Below are positions 50,759 through 59,026 of a stretch of DNA of 64,000 nucleotides, piece by piece. Each line of letters opens with the position of its first letter. Positions within the stretch are counted from its first letter, which is position 1. Both the position numbers and the translations under genes were made by a program. The notes beneath the pieces are model-generated. The model saw nothing but the letters and a program-made list of their open reading frames with translations. It was not told where the DNA came from and searched no databases. Source of the stretch: Butyrivibrio fibrisolvens (lineage in GTDB: Bacteria; Bacillota; Clostridia; Lachnospirales; Lachnospiraceae); assembly GCF_037113525.1 (NCBI RefSeq), contig NZ_CP146963.1, positions 1,736,001-1,800,000 on the forward strand. The letters run 5' to 3'.

Positions 50759-53700
50759 ATGAGTATAGTTATCACGATATATTCCAAAAGTGCTTTTAAA
50801 GAATTCGTACTTCCGGCTGGCTCTAATAAGAGGCTTGCGCTTCGAATAGAGAGCAGGAAGTTTCGAATTGAAGAAGATGTAGCGGTTCTTTTGGAAAATA
50901 TAGGGGGAAGCTGGAGATTTTTATCTTCAGATGAAGTGAATCAATTAAAGCTTCCGTTATGCCAGATAGATAATTACGACGGCTGCGACCTGAAAGAGGG
51001 CGATAGCCTTTCTTTGCGTACCAGATACGGCGAACGTCTTGCTGTCATGGTCAGGGAAAAAGAAAAGCCCTTTATTGCCTATAAAAAGTATGACCTTAAT
51101 AACATAGTCAAGCTTTCGGTTGGAAGCTCAGATGAATGTGATATCAAGTATTCTTTTCTTATATCAGAAAGAGAGGTTATATCCTCTGTTCATGCAGTAA
51201 TGGAAGCTGATATCAATGACGGCGGATGGATACTGACAGATAAGAGTACTAATGGAACATTTATTAATGATATTGCTATACATGGTTCCAGAAAGCTTTT
51301 ATTTGGCGACAGGATCAATATATGGGGACTTTACATGGTCTATGCAGGAGATGTTCTTGCTATAGATCAGACTTCTTATACCGTTTTGTCAGGTATGCTT
51401 TCCCAGATCAAATGCAAGTCGGATGAAGCTAATGGCTTTTTGGCTGATCAGCAGGTAAGGGATTCTTTTGGAATGTCTGATAATTACAAGGTTGTCTATC
51501 ACAGACCACCACGTAATATGGACAGGCTTTTTTCTGATGAGATCATCTTAAAGCATCTTCCTTCTAATGCGCATATGATCGCTAATGATTCAGTAATTCC
51601 TCATACCAGAGTTTCAAAAGAGATAAAGCGTATCCGTAATGATTACTCGGATTATCTTGATGTGATGGAAGAGAAGATCGCATCAAGCAGTGAAGGAAAC
51701 AGAAAGATCCTAAATGACAGATATCCAAGTGCACAGGAAGCCTGCGATTGCAGAAAAGGCCTTCCTGATAATCTCTGGAGTAGAAATACAACTCATAAGG
51801 ACTTTCTGTATCACAGGATCGGTAAAGGCACTATTCCGCTTCAGATGAAGATAGAGCTTCCTGAAAGCGATAATGTCTTTTATGATGATGAGCTTGATAA
51901 AAGATGTCTTGATATAGCCAAGAAGTACAGGATGCTTGAAGATGTGCCTGTATGTGTTGACCTTGCAAGCGAGAATCTGATTGGTATAGTTGGCGGCAAT
52001 GGTAAAAGAGGCTCTTATCAGATCGTTTATGATCTTATAGCCCAGATCACTACTCAGAACTGCTATACAGATGTAAAGCTTGCTTTCCTTACAGCTAATG
52101 ATATTTCAGGCAATAATGATTCCTGGTCCTTCGGACTTTGGTTCCCGCACGTATGGTCTGAAGACAGAAAGAGAAGATATATTGCCTTTGAACAGGAGGA
52201 GATCAGCGACGTATGCTATGATCTTACCTCTGTATTCAGAGAATATTCCAAGAATCCTGAGAAAGACCACCCTCACTATGTGGTAATAGTAGAGGATCAG
52301 TCTCTTCTTGAAGGAGAGCTTATAACCAAGTACCTTTTTGATCATGAGAATGCACCGTTTGTAACCACGCTTCTTATGGCTGAGGATGTTGCAGACCTTC
52401 CTAATGCCTGCAACCTTGTAATTGAAAATGATAATGATTTCAAGGGAATGTACTATATTCGCGAAGGTAAAAGTAACGGTTGCGAGATCGAATTCGATAG
52501 TATAAGTCCCGAGATCTTATATGAACTTTCCGGAACTCTTTCTACTGTTGTTGTAGATAATGAAGGCGGCGGCGGTGAGATTCCTGATGAAGTCAGCTTT
52601 TTTGATATGTACGGTGTGATGGCCCCTGAAGACCTTCACATTGAAGATAGATGGCGCAGAAACAGAACCTATGAAGGTATCAGAGGCTGCATAGGTCAGA
52701 TAGCAGGTGGACGCCCATGTATACTTGACCTTCATGAAAAGTATCATGGACCTCACGGCCTTATTGCAGGAACTACAGGTAGTGGTAAGTCTGAGCTTCT
52801 TCAGACCTGGATACTTTCACTCGCAGTAGAATACAGCCCTGAAGATATAGCCTTTTTCCTTATCGATTATAAGGGCGGCGGAATGGGTAATGCTTTTGCA
52901 AAGCTTCCGCATGTTGCAGGACAGATTTCCAATCTGTCAGGTCCTCTTGTTCGCCGCGCCATGGTGGCTATAAAGAGTGAGAACCGCAGAAGACAGCGTC
53001 TTTTCATAGAAAGCGGTGTTAATAATATTGATGCGTATACAAGGCTTTATAAAAATGGCGAGACCAAGGTTCCGCTTCCGCATCTTCTCATAATCATTGA
53101 CGAATTTGCCCAGCTCAAAGCTGAAGAGCCTGATTTTATGCGTGAGCTTATCAGTGTCGCTCAGATCGGTCGAAGCCTTGGTGTACACCTTGTTCTGGCT
53201 ACCCAGAAGCCGTCAGGAACAGTAGATGATAATATCTGGAGTAACTCCAAGTTCAGGATATGTCTTCGTGTTCAGGACCAGAAGGACAGTATCGAGATGC
53301 TTCATAAGTCTGATGCAGCCTTCTTGTCAAATACAGGACGAGCTATCCTTCAGGTTGGAAGCGATGAACTTTATAAAGAGTTCCAGTCAGGATATACAGG
53401 CCAGGCCTACGACAGAGATGGAAGTAATCACAAGATCACTGCCAGACTCCTTACTAATACAGGTCGTGAAGGTCTTATTGGTAACTATCTCGAAAGCCGT
53501 CGTAAGGCTGCTCTTCGTCATGAGTTCATACTTGGGCTTGTTAAGGACAGGGGACTTCGAAGCGGAACAGCATACGAAGATATGCTCTACCTTAACTTTG
53601 TAAGACTCCGTGATGAGATACTTAGTCAGGAGCCGGAGCTTATTAATGATGGCGATGTTCTTGCAGACAGGATCATTGAAAGATCTGAGATGGAGAATAT

Positions 53701-55504
53701 AAGACTTCCTCAGAGAAGAGAGAAGTCCCAGCTTGAGACTGTTATTGAGTATATTATCGATACAGCTAAAAAGCTTAAACTTCACAGTAATACGCCATTG
53801 TGGCTTCCTGAACTGCCATCCCAGCTCTCACTTCCTGAGCTTGACGGGTATAAAGGATCAACATGGCATAATGGCAGATGGCCCAGAGTTTCAAATAACG
53901 CAGATATCAAGACTTATGCAGGTCTTATTGATGATCCTGTTAACCAGTATCAGATGCCGCTTATCATTAACTTCTCAAGAGGCGGTAATACAGCGGTTTG
54001 CGGTATGACGCTCAGCGGCAGAAGTACATTTTTACAGACAGTCATATATTCTCTTTATCAGAGCTATGCACCTTCAATGCTCAATGCTTATATTCTTGAC
54101 TTTGGCGGAAGAATGTTTGAGGTATTTGAAGATGATGCTCATACAGGTGGAGTAGTATATGATTCTGATTCCCAGCGAATTCCTAATCTTATCTGCATGA
54201 TCCAGGATGAGATCGCAAGGAGAAGAAAGGAATATGTGGGAGCAGGCTTTGATGCGGTAAGATCTGAAAAGGGATTCAAGGATCCTGCGATCATACTTGT
54301 AATAGACGATATGGCTTCATTCCGCGAGAAGACAGAAGGTGCATACGATGATGCTCTTATGCAGATAGCAAGAGAGTGTGCTTCAGTTGGAATCTACCTT
54401 CTGATCTCTGGAAGCGGATTTGGAATAAGGGATATTCCGGGACGTATGTCTGACAGTATTCGAAATATCTTTTGCCTCCAGATGGCAGATAAGATCGGAT
54501 ATATGGATGTTCTCAGAACTTCCCAGATCGAGATCACTCCTCAGGGTGGAATCGCAGGAAGAGGTCTTATATTATCATCAGGCCATACCCTCGAATTCCA
54601 GACAGCGCTTGCATGCAGTGGAGATGAGCTTTCAAGATCAGAAGCAATCCGAGACGTCCTTAAAATGCAGACTGGTTCTTATGATGGACCTAAGGCGATG
54701 GCTATACCGTTTATTCCTGACAAGCCGACATGGAATTTGTTTAAGGAATCATTGGTAAATGTTGATGCAGGATTGCTTCCTATCGGTTATAATATTACAA
54801 GTGCACGTATCGAGAGTATAGACCTTGATATGACATATTTATATCTGATCAGCGGCAGGCCTAGAAGTGGAAAGACTAATCTTATACGTATCCTGTTAAG
54901 GACATGCCTTATGAAAGCTCCTATGGAAGTTACAGTATTTGAGACCTCCGGAAGGAAAGAGCTTAAGAGCGATGCTGAAAACATGGGCTTTGGATATGTA
55001 ACAGATGTTAATGAAGCTGTCGAGTGGCTTACAAATATCATTCCTGCTTTTAAGGAAAGAAACGCTGTTAAGACAAAACTTAAGGGCGAAGGCAGGAGCG
55101 ATGAAGAGATACTTGGCGAGATCAGAAATACAAGTAAACCTATCTTTGTTTTTATTGATGACCTTGTAAGTTTTGCACAGATGATGCATGGCCCCGAAGG
55201 AGCAACACACAATCTGGCAGGTGCTATTACCAATCTCTTTGAGAAGGGTAACCTTTTAGATATTTACTTCTTTGCGGCATATGACGATGAAAAGAGGATA
55301 GATGCTGCCGGACTTTCGGTATACGAATCATTTGTTTCCTACAAAAATGGTATACATCTTGGTGGTATGGCTGATGCTCAGAGCATACTCAGATTTGATG
55401 GAATACCATACAGGAAGCTTACAGCAGCCGGAAAGCCTGGAAGCGGTGTAACATCATCATATAGTGATAAGGGTTCAGTACAGGTTGTGATTCCGCTTGC
55501 TTAA
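50759..55504 (+). CDS. essC: Type VII secretion ATPase EssC
   Basis: A 1581-residue EssC/YukB-type FtsK/SpoIIIE motor. Two FHA-like domains at the N-terminus (second at about 110-195, with VGSSDECDI and STNGTFIND). Two membrane segments are weak or absent near 220-260, unlike classical EssC. ATPase domain 1: GLIAGTTGSGKSELLQTWIL (about 668) with Walker B LIIIDEFAQL (about 777). Domain 2 has a degenerate P-loop GMTLSGRST (about 1082) but VIDDMAS. Domain 3 keeps GRPRSGKTN (about 1365) and VFIDDLVSF. It drives export of WXG100-type proteins. Confidence 0.93.
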   Translation: MSIVITIYSKSAFKEFVLPAGSNKRLALRIESRKFRIEEDVAVLLENIGGSWRFLSSDEVNQLKLPLCQIDNYDGCDLKEGDSLSLRTRYGERLAVMVREKEKPFIAYKKYDLNNIVKLSVGSSDECDIKYSFLISEREVISSVHAVMEADINDGGWILTDKSTNGTFINDIAIHGSRKLLFGDRINIWGLYMVYAGDVLAIDQTSYTVLSGMLSQIKCKSDEANGFLADQQVRDSFGMSDNYKVVYHRPPRNMDRLFSDEIILKHLPSNAHMIANDSVIPHTRVSKEIKRIRNDYSDYLDVMEEKIASSSEGNRKILNDRYPSAQEACDCRKGLPDNLWSRNTTHKDFLYHRIGKGTIPLQMKIELPESDNVFYDDELDKRCLDIAKKYRMLEDVPVCVDLASENLIGIVGGNGKRGSYQIVYDLIAQITTQNCYTDVKLAFLTANDISGNNDSWSFGLWFPHVWSEDRKRRYIAFEQEEISDVCYDLTSVFREYSKNPEKDHPHYVVIVEDQSLLEGELITKYLFDHENAPFVTTLLMAEDVADLPNACNLVIENDNDFKGMYYIREGKSNGCEIEFDSISPEILYELSGTLSTVVVDNEGGGGEIPDEVSFFDMYGVMAPEDLHIEDRWRRNRTYEGIRGCIGQIAGGRPCILDLHEKYHGPHGLIAGTTGSGKSELLQTWILSLAVEYSPEDIAFFLIDYKGGGMGNAFAKLPHVAGQISNLSGPLVRRAMVAIKSENRRRQRLFIESGVNNIDAYTRLYKNGETKVPLPHLLIIIDEFAQLKAEEPDFMRELISVAQIGRSLGVHLVLATQKPSGTVDDNIWSNSKFRICLRVQDQKDSIEMLHKSDAAFLSNTGRAILQVGSDELYKEFQSGYTGQAYDRDGSNHKITARLLTNTGREGLIGNYLESRRKAALRHEFILGLVKDRGLRSGTAYEDMLYLNFVRLRDEILSQEPELINDGDVLADRIIERSEMENIRLPQRREKSQLETVIEYIIDTAKKLKLHSNTPLWLPELPSQLSLPELDGYKGSTWHNGRWPRVSNNADIKTYAGLIDDPVNQYQMPLIINFSRGGNTAVCGMTLSGRSTFLQTVIYSLYQSYAPSMLNAYILDFGGRMFEVFEDDAHTGGVVYDSDSQRIPNLICMIQDEIARRRKEYVGAGFDAVRSEKGFKDPAIILVIDDMASFREKTEGAYDDALMQIARECASVGIYLLISGSGFGIRDIPGRMSDSIRNIFCLQMADKIGYMDVLRTSQIEITPQGGIAGRGLILSSGHTLEFQTALACSGDELSRSEAIRDVLKMQTGSYDGPKAMAIPFIPDKPTWNLFKESLVNVDAGLLPIGYNITSARIESIDLDMTYLYLISGRPRSGKTNLIRILLRTCLMKAPMEVTVFETSGRKELKSDAENMGFGYVTDVNEAVEWLTNIIPAFKERNAVKTKLKGEGRSDEEILGEIRNTSKPIFVFIDDLVSFAQMMHGPEGATHNLAGAITNLFEKGNLLDIYFFAAYDDEKRIDAAGLSVYESFVSYKNGIHLGGMADAQSILRFDGIPYRKLTAAGKPGSGVTSSYSDKGSVQVVIPLA

Positions 55505-55558
55505 GAGGTGGATCACAGCTGATGCTGAAATAATACGTTAATAATAAATGAGGTAAAA

Positions 55559-56281
55559 ATGATTTATTATCTTTCATTGATGGAAAGTAAATTGGAAACT
55601 CGTCTGTTAAAAGAGCTTGTTCCGTCTTATGCGGCAAGATATACAGATGACTATTGGGATTACTGCTATACAGAATTCCTTTCCGATGCTATCGAGAGAG
55701 TCGAGGCAGTTAATAAGCATGACTTTATTGCCTGGGACACTATGGTCAAAGGAGCCGGCAACCAGCTTCTGGAGCTTAGGAAAAGGAACCCTTCTGCATT
55801 CCTTTTGCTGTTTGCTTCAGGAAGAACTAATCCCATGCTTTATGTCAGAGCAGGTGTAGCTCCTGACGCACTTGTACTTAAACCATATGAAGAGGAAGGT
55901 CTTAAGAAGGTCCTTGATGAGTCCTTTGAGCTTATTGCTGACAAGTTGTCCAAGACAAGAGGTCAGATGATAAGCGTCTATACAGGACACGCTCAGAAGT
56001 ATCTTCAGCTTGATCTTATCGATTATATGGAAGCAAGAGATAAGAAGGTATTTATAAGGATCAAGGATCAGGAATACGGTATATATGGCACACTGGATGA
56101 GCTTATCTCCAAACTTCCAAAGCATTTTATGAGATGCCACAGAAGTTATGTGATCAATATGCTCCACGTAGACAGCATCGTATTGGCAGAGAATTACATC
56201 TTAATGAAGAACGGTGACCAGGTACCTGTTTCAAGAACATATAAGAAGGAAGTCAAAGAGTATGGAATTGAGAATGAATAG
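55559..56281 (+). CDS. LytTR DNA-binding regulator with receiver-like N-terminus
   Basis: A 240-residue protein. The C-terminal LytTR domain (about 135-238) is typical: YIEARDKKVFIRI-like strand, HFMRCHRSYVINMLHVDSI and NGDQVPVSRTYKKEVKEY. The first 120 residues look like a receiver fold ending in VLKPYEEEGL (the K-P-F/Y motif), but no Asp phosphorylation site is evident. No histidine kinase is adjacent. It lies inside the secretion locus and probably controls it. Confidence 0.82.
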   Translation: MIYYLSLMESKLETRLLKELVPSYAARYTDDYWDYCYTEFLSDAIERVEAVNKHDFIAWDTMVKGAGNQLLELRKRNPSAFLLLFASGRTNPMLYVRAGVAPDALVLKPYEEEGLKKVLDESFELIADKLSKTRGQMISVYTGHAQKYLQLDLIDYMEARDKKVFIRIKDQEYGIYGTLDELISKLPKHFMRCHRSYVINMLHVDSIVLAENYILMKNGDQVPVSRTYKKEVKEYGIENE

Positions 56282-57059
56282 CGGATATATAATGAGCAGA
56301 CTTGATCTTTCGGTCCTTCTTTTATCTGCGAAAAAGGACAGAATATGTACACTTGCTCTGCCAAAGGCAAACGAAATAGATGATCTTCAGATGCTTTCAA
56401 GTGCATTCAGACTTGCAAGAGACGGACTTCTTGAAGTTCCTGTAAATGAAGATGTACTTGATGAAGATAAAAAAGAAGAAGCAATGAGCTCTGATGATAT
56501 ACATCCATCAGAGGAGGCTATGGAATTTCTGGAACCTCTTGTTGCTGCAGATAGAGTAATACTTCTGGTTCCACATGATAAAGAGATGGATCAGAAATTC
56601 ATTTACTTCTCTAATACCAAAGTGACATTAGTAGAAGCTGACAGCCACAGAGAAGACAGGATCAGACTTACTTCTTTTGACAAGGATTATTTTGAAGAGT
56701 GGATCAGATCAACATTTGATCTTGAAGAGAATCTTCCGGAGTCAGAAGAGGCAACCAACGATTATGTAAGGGCCGTAGATCCTGAAGATATTGAACGCGA
56801 GAATTTAAGAGCTGTAAGAAGAATGGATCTCGTGGATCTTGAAGCATGGATGGAAGATGCCGGCAAGAGTTCAGGACTTACTCCGGTATTTGCCATGTCA
56901 TACATGAGAGGAAGCGATGGCCAGATGACCAAGTACAGTATGCTGCTTCGCGGAAGATATGGTGAGTGGTGCATTGAGTGCCCGGCAGGAGATATTCTTT
57001 CAGATGATGAAGGAATGGAAGTATGGCCGGTTTACGAAAAGATGTGGGCAAATATATGA
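56274..57059 (+). CDS. Unknown protein of the type VII secretion locus
   Basis: A 261-residue acidic soluble protein. The ATG overlaps the upstream stop; an ATG six codons later is also possible. LSVLLLSAKKDRICTLALPKANEIDD and a C-terminal alpha/beta part (TKYSMLLRGRYGEWCIECPAG) are visible. No family is recognised. Its place between the regulator and EsaB, with overlapping start and stop on both sides, suggests a chaperone or adaptor for secreted substrates; EspG-type chaperones occupy a comparable position in ESX loci, but no sequence likeness was seen. Confidence 0.6.
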   Translation: MNSGYIMSRLDLSVLLLSAKKDRICTLALPKANEIDDLQMLSSAFRLARDGLLEVPVNEDVLDEDKKEEAMSSDDIHPSEEAMEFLEPLVAADRVILLVPHDKEMDQKFIYFSNTKVTLVEADSHREDRIRLTSFDKDYFEEWIRSTFDLEENLPESEEATNDYVRAVDPEDIERENLRAVRRMDLVDLEAWMEDAGKSSGLTPVFAMSYMRGSDGQMTKYSMLLRGRYGEWCIECPAGDILSDDEGMEVWPVYEKMWANI

Positions 57060-57304
57060 TACTTGTAGATTTGCAGGTTGTGTCGCTTGACAGACATTAT
57101 CAGTTCAGTCTGGATGAGTCCAAGAGCGTTCTTGAACTTATAACAGAGATCAAAGATATCCTGTGCCAGAAGGAACAGTGTGAAATGCTGGGAGAAGATG
57201 ATGATCTCATGCTTTGCTCAGTGACACAGAACAGTATTTTGAAAAAAAACAGAACGCTTTCCGAGCAAGGGGTACGTAGCGCAGAGCGCCTTATGTTGTT
57301 TTAG
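57056..57304 (+). CDS. esaB: EsaB/YukD-type ubiquitin-like protein
   Basis: An 82-residue protein starting in an ATGA overlap with the gene before. MILVDLQVVSLDRHYQFSLD, then LELITEIKDILCQKE and an ending GVRSAERLMLF match the ubiquitin fold of EsaB/YukD, a cytoplasmic regulatory part of type VIIb systems. Next to EssC and WXG100 proteins this assignment is solid. Confidence 0.85.
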   Translation: MILVDLQVVSLDRHYQFSLDESKSVLELITEIKDILCQKEQCEMLGEDDDLMLCSVTQNSILKKNRTLSEQGVRSAERLMLF

Positions 57305-57312
57305 GAGTTTAT

Positions 57313-57705
57313 ATGAGAGTAGATACAGATATCTTAAAAGAAGCAGCTGACAGCAGAGTAAAAATCTGTAAGAAGCTGGAAAACAGATCACTGGAACTTC
57401 AAAGACTTATCAAGGAACTTGAAACCTATGATGGTCTCGATGATATTTGCACTATGGCACGCGAAATAAATGCATGTCTCATTAAGGATATTCTGATGAT
57501 AAGACAGACAGGAATCGCGCTTCATAGCATATCCAGAATTTACGAAGATGGAGAGAAGCTTATTGCTGATCATTCAGACGGCACAGGCTTTATCATCAAG
57601 GGAAGAGAACTTGGAATCCTCAATGATCTTGAGCCTCTTCGTTCTTCCTATGAACGTATTGTTCGTGGTGACAAGCTTCAGAATATAGGAGGAGAAGACA
57701 ATTGA
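57313..57705 (+). CDS. Helical protein of the secretion locus (adaptor or substrate)
   Basis: A 130-residue all-helical protein with AGGAG ahead of ATG. It starts MRVDTDILKEAADSRVKICK and has coiled-coil heptads (LENRSLELQRLIKELETYDG). Size and position resemble DUF5082-type helical partners of LXG toxins. No WXG motif. Overlaps the next gene (TTGA). Confidence 0.6.
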   Translation: MRVDTDILKEAADSRVKICKKLENRSLELQRLIKELETYDGLDDICTMAREINACLIKDILMIRQTGIALHSISRIYEDGEKLIADHSDGTGFIIKGRELGILNDLEPLRSSYERIVRGDKLQNIGGEDN

Positions 57706-57944
57706 GCAGAATAGTTGTAGATATAGATCAGCTCGTACGTGATTCACGTTCGGTTTCTGAGCATCTTACAAGAATACAGAATTTACGAAAAGACGAACCT
57801 GAAGGCCTTAAGCAGCAGGGAGATAATGTTGTAGCAGGACTTGAAGAGTACAGCCGCTGCATACGTTTTGCTGCTGATAATTACAAAAGAATGCAGAACG
57901 AAGTTCGTGATGTGATTTCTTCTATCAACGTACAAGGAGATTAA
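57702..57944 (+). CDS. Small helical WXG100-like protein without W-x-G
   Basis: An 80-residue protein with TTG start behind AGGAGGAG, overlapping the previous stop. Two amphipathic helices (VDIDQLVRDSRSVSEHLTRI; EEYSRCIRFAADNYKRMQN) flank a short turn with EPEGLKQQGDN in place of the W-x-G hairpin. Position and size match ESX helper proteins such as DUF5344. Confidence 0.6.
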   Translation: MSRIVVDIDQLVRDSRSVSEHLTRIQNLRKDEPEGLKQQGDNVVAGLEEYSRCIRFAADNYKRMQNEVRDVISSINVQGD

Positions 57945-57954
57945 GTAATAGTCT

Positions 57955-58158
57955 ATGAGTAATATGAAAAAAGAAATAGAAGAATTAAAAAATACAGTAA
58001 ACAGTATGAATGGTTACTGGAGAAGCGAGAGTGCAGATGTGCATCAGGATATTTTTGCAGATATCATTGATGAAGCACAGGATTATGCTGCCAAGTTTCC
58101 TGAAGTTACAAAGACAAGTGCTAAGACAGAAGTATTCGATTCTGATCTTTTAGACTGA
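57955..58158 (+). CDS. Small WXG100-like protein
   Basis: A 67-residue protein with two helices around GYWRSESADVHQD. The tryptophan fits the WXG turn (W-x-x-E here). The second helix is short. A further possible substrate or dimer partner for the adjacent WXG100 protein. Confidence 0.6.
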   Translation: MSNMKKEIEELKNTVNSMNGYWRSESADVHQDIFADIIDEAQDYAAKFPEVTKTSAKTEVFDSDLLD

Positions 58159-58174
58159 AAATAGAGGTGTTTGT

Positions 58175-58447
58175 ATGGCTGATAAAAATTCGATCACTCC
58201 TGAACTTTTGAAAGACAGAGCAATGAAGTTTGAAGAACTTGCTGATTCTCTCAAAAAGGATGTATTATATGTTCTTGAAGAAAGTGATGAAAAGACATTT
58301 GATTCATGGAAGGGCGAAGAAGCAGACATGTTCCGCGTTAAGGAAGATGTTGTAATTGACTCTTTAAAAGATGACCTTGATAAAACAGTCAAGCTTGCAG
58401 AACAGATGAGATATCTTCTGTCTAAGAGTGAAAGGACTTCAAAATGA
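58175..58447 (+). CDS. WXG100 family protein
   Basis: A 90-residue protein with a classical helix-turn-helix hairpin: helix 1 LLKDRAMKFEELADSLKKDV, turn FDSWKGEEADMF with W-x-G at about 44-46, helix 2 VVIDSLKDDLDKTVKLAEQM. The likely EsxA-type substrate of the locus. Overlaps the next gene by an ATGA. Confidence 0.8.
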   Translation: MADKNSITPELLKDRAMKFEELADSLKKDVLYVLEESDEKTFDSWKGEEADMFRVKEDVVIDSLKDDLDKTVKLAEQMRYLLSKSERTSK

Positions 58448-58995
58448 TGGTAATAGCTCAGAAATACTGGTATGTTCTGGTTGCTATAATAGTGCTTCTT
58501 ATAGCATTTATTGTAGTTTTACTGGTATATATCAAGAATAATTCTAATACAAAAAGTAATAATAACGCTGTTAATGCCAATGTACCAAAAAGTGGTAGTG
58601 GTAAGAAGGTAATGGCAACAGATAATGTTCATCGTACTAAGTTTGTTGAGATAGGCGATAGGGCATCAGGTGATACAATGCTTTTGTTTGATGCACCATG
58701 TAAGCTTTGGATAGGCGATATGGACAGACCAGAGGTCAAATTTGAAATGCCGCTGACAGATGCAGGTGTTTCTATCGGATTTGATAAGAGCAATCAGGTA
58801 TGTCTTGATTATGATGATACAGTGTCAGGCGTTCACTGCCGCATTTATCCTTCCGGAAGTAAGACATATATCGAGAATAAGAGCAAGACTAATCCGGTTA
58901 TAGTTAATGGCCAGAAAATTGAAGAAAGCGCTGCGATCTACTCGGGGACAGAAATAATAGTAGGTAATATCAGGCTTAGTGTGAAATTTGCCTGA
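58444..58995 (+). CDS. Membrane-anchored FHA domain protein
   Basis: A 183-residue protein: one membrane helix (8-33), a linker and a cytoplasmic FHA domain (about 85-180) with VSIGFDKSNQVCLDYDDTVS, GVHCRIYPSG and NPVIVNGQKI. The serine/histidine pattern for phosphothreonine binding (S...SGVH) is present. It overlaps the WXG100 gene and precedes a Ser/Thr kinase, so it probably reads that kinase's marks. Confidence 0.85.
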   Translation: MMVIAQKYWYVLVAIIVLLIAFIVVLLVYIKNNSNTKSNNNAVNANVPKSGSGKKVMATDNVHRTKFVEIGDRASGDTMLLFDAPCKLWIGDMDRPEVKFEMPLTDAGVSIGFDKSNQVCLDYDDTVSGVHCRIYPSGSKTYIENKSKTNPVIVNGQKIEESAAIYSGTEIIVGNIRLSVKFA

Positions 58996-59026
58996 ATTAC
59001 ATCGCAGTTGTTGGAGGAAGGCATAA

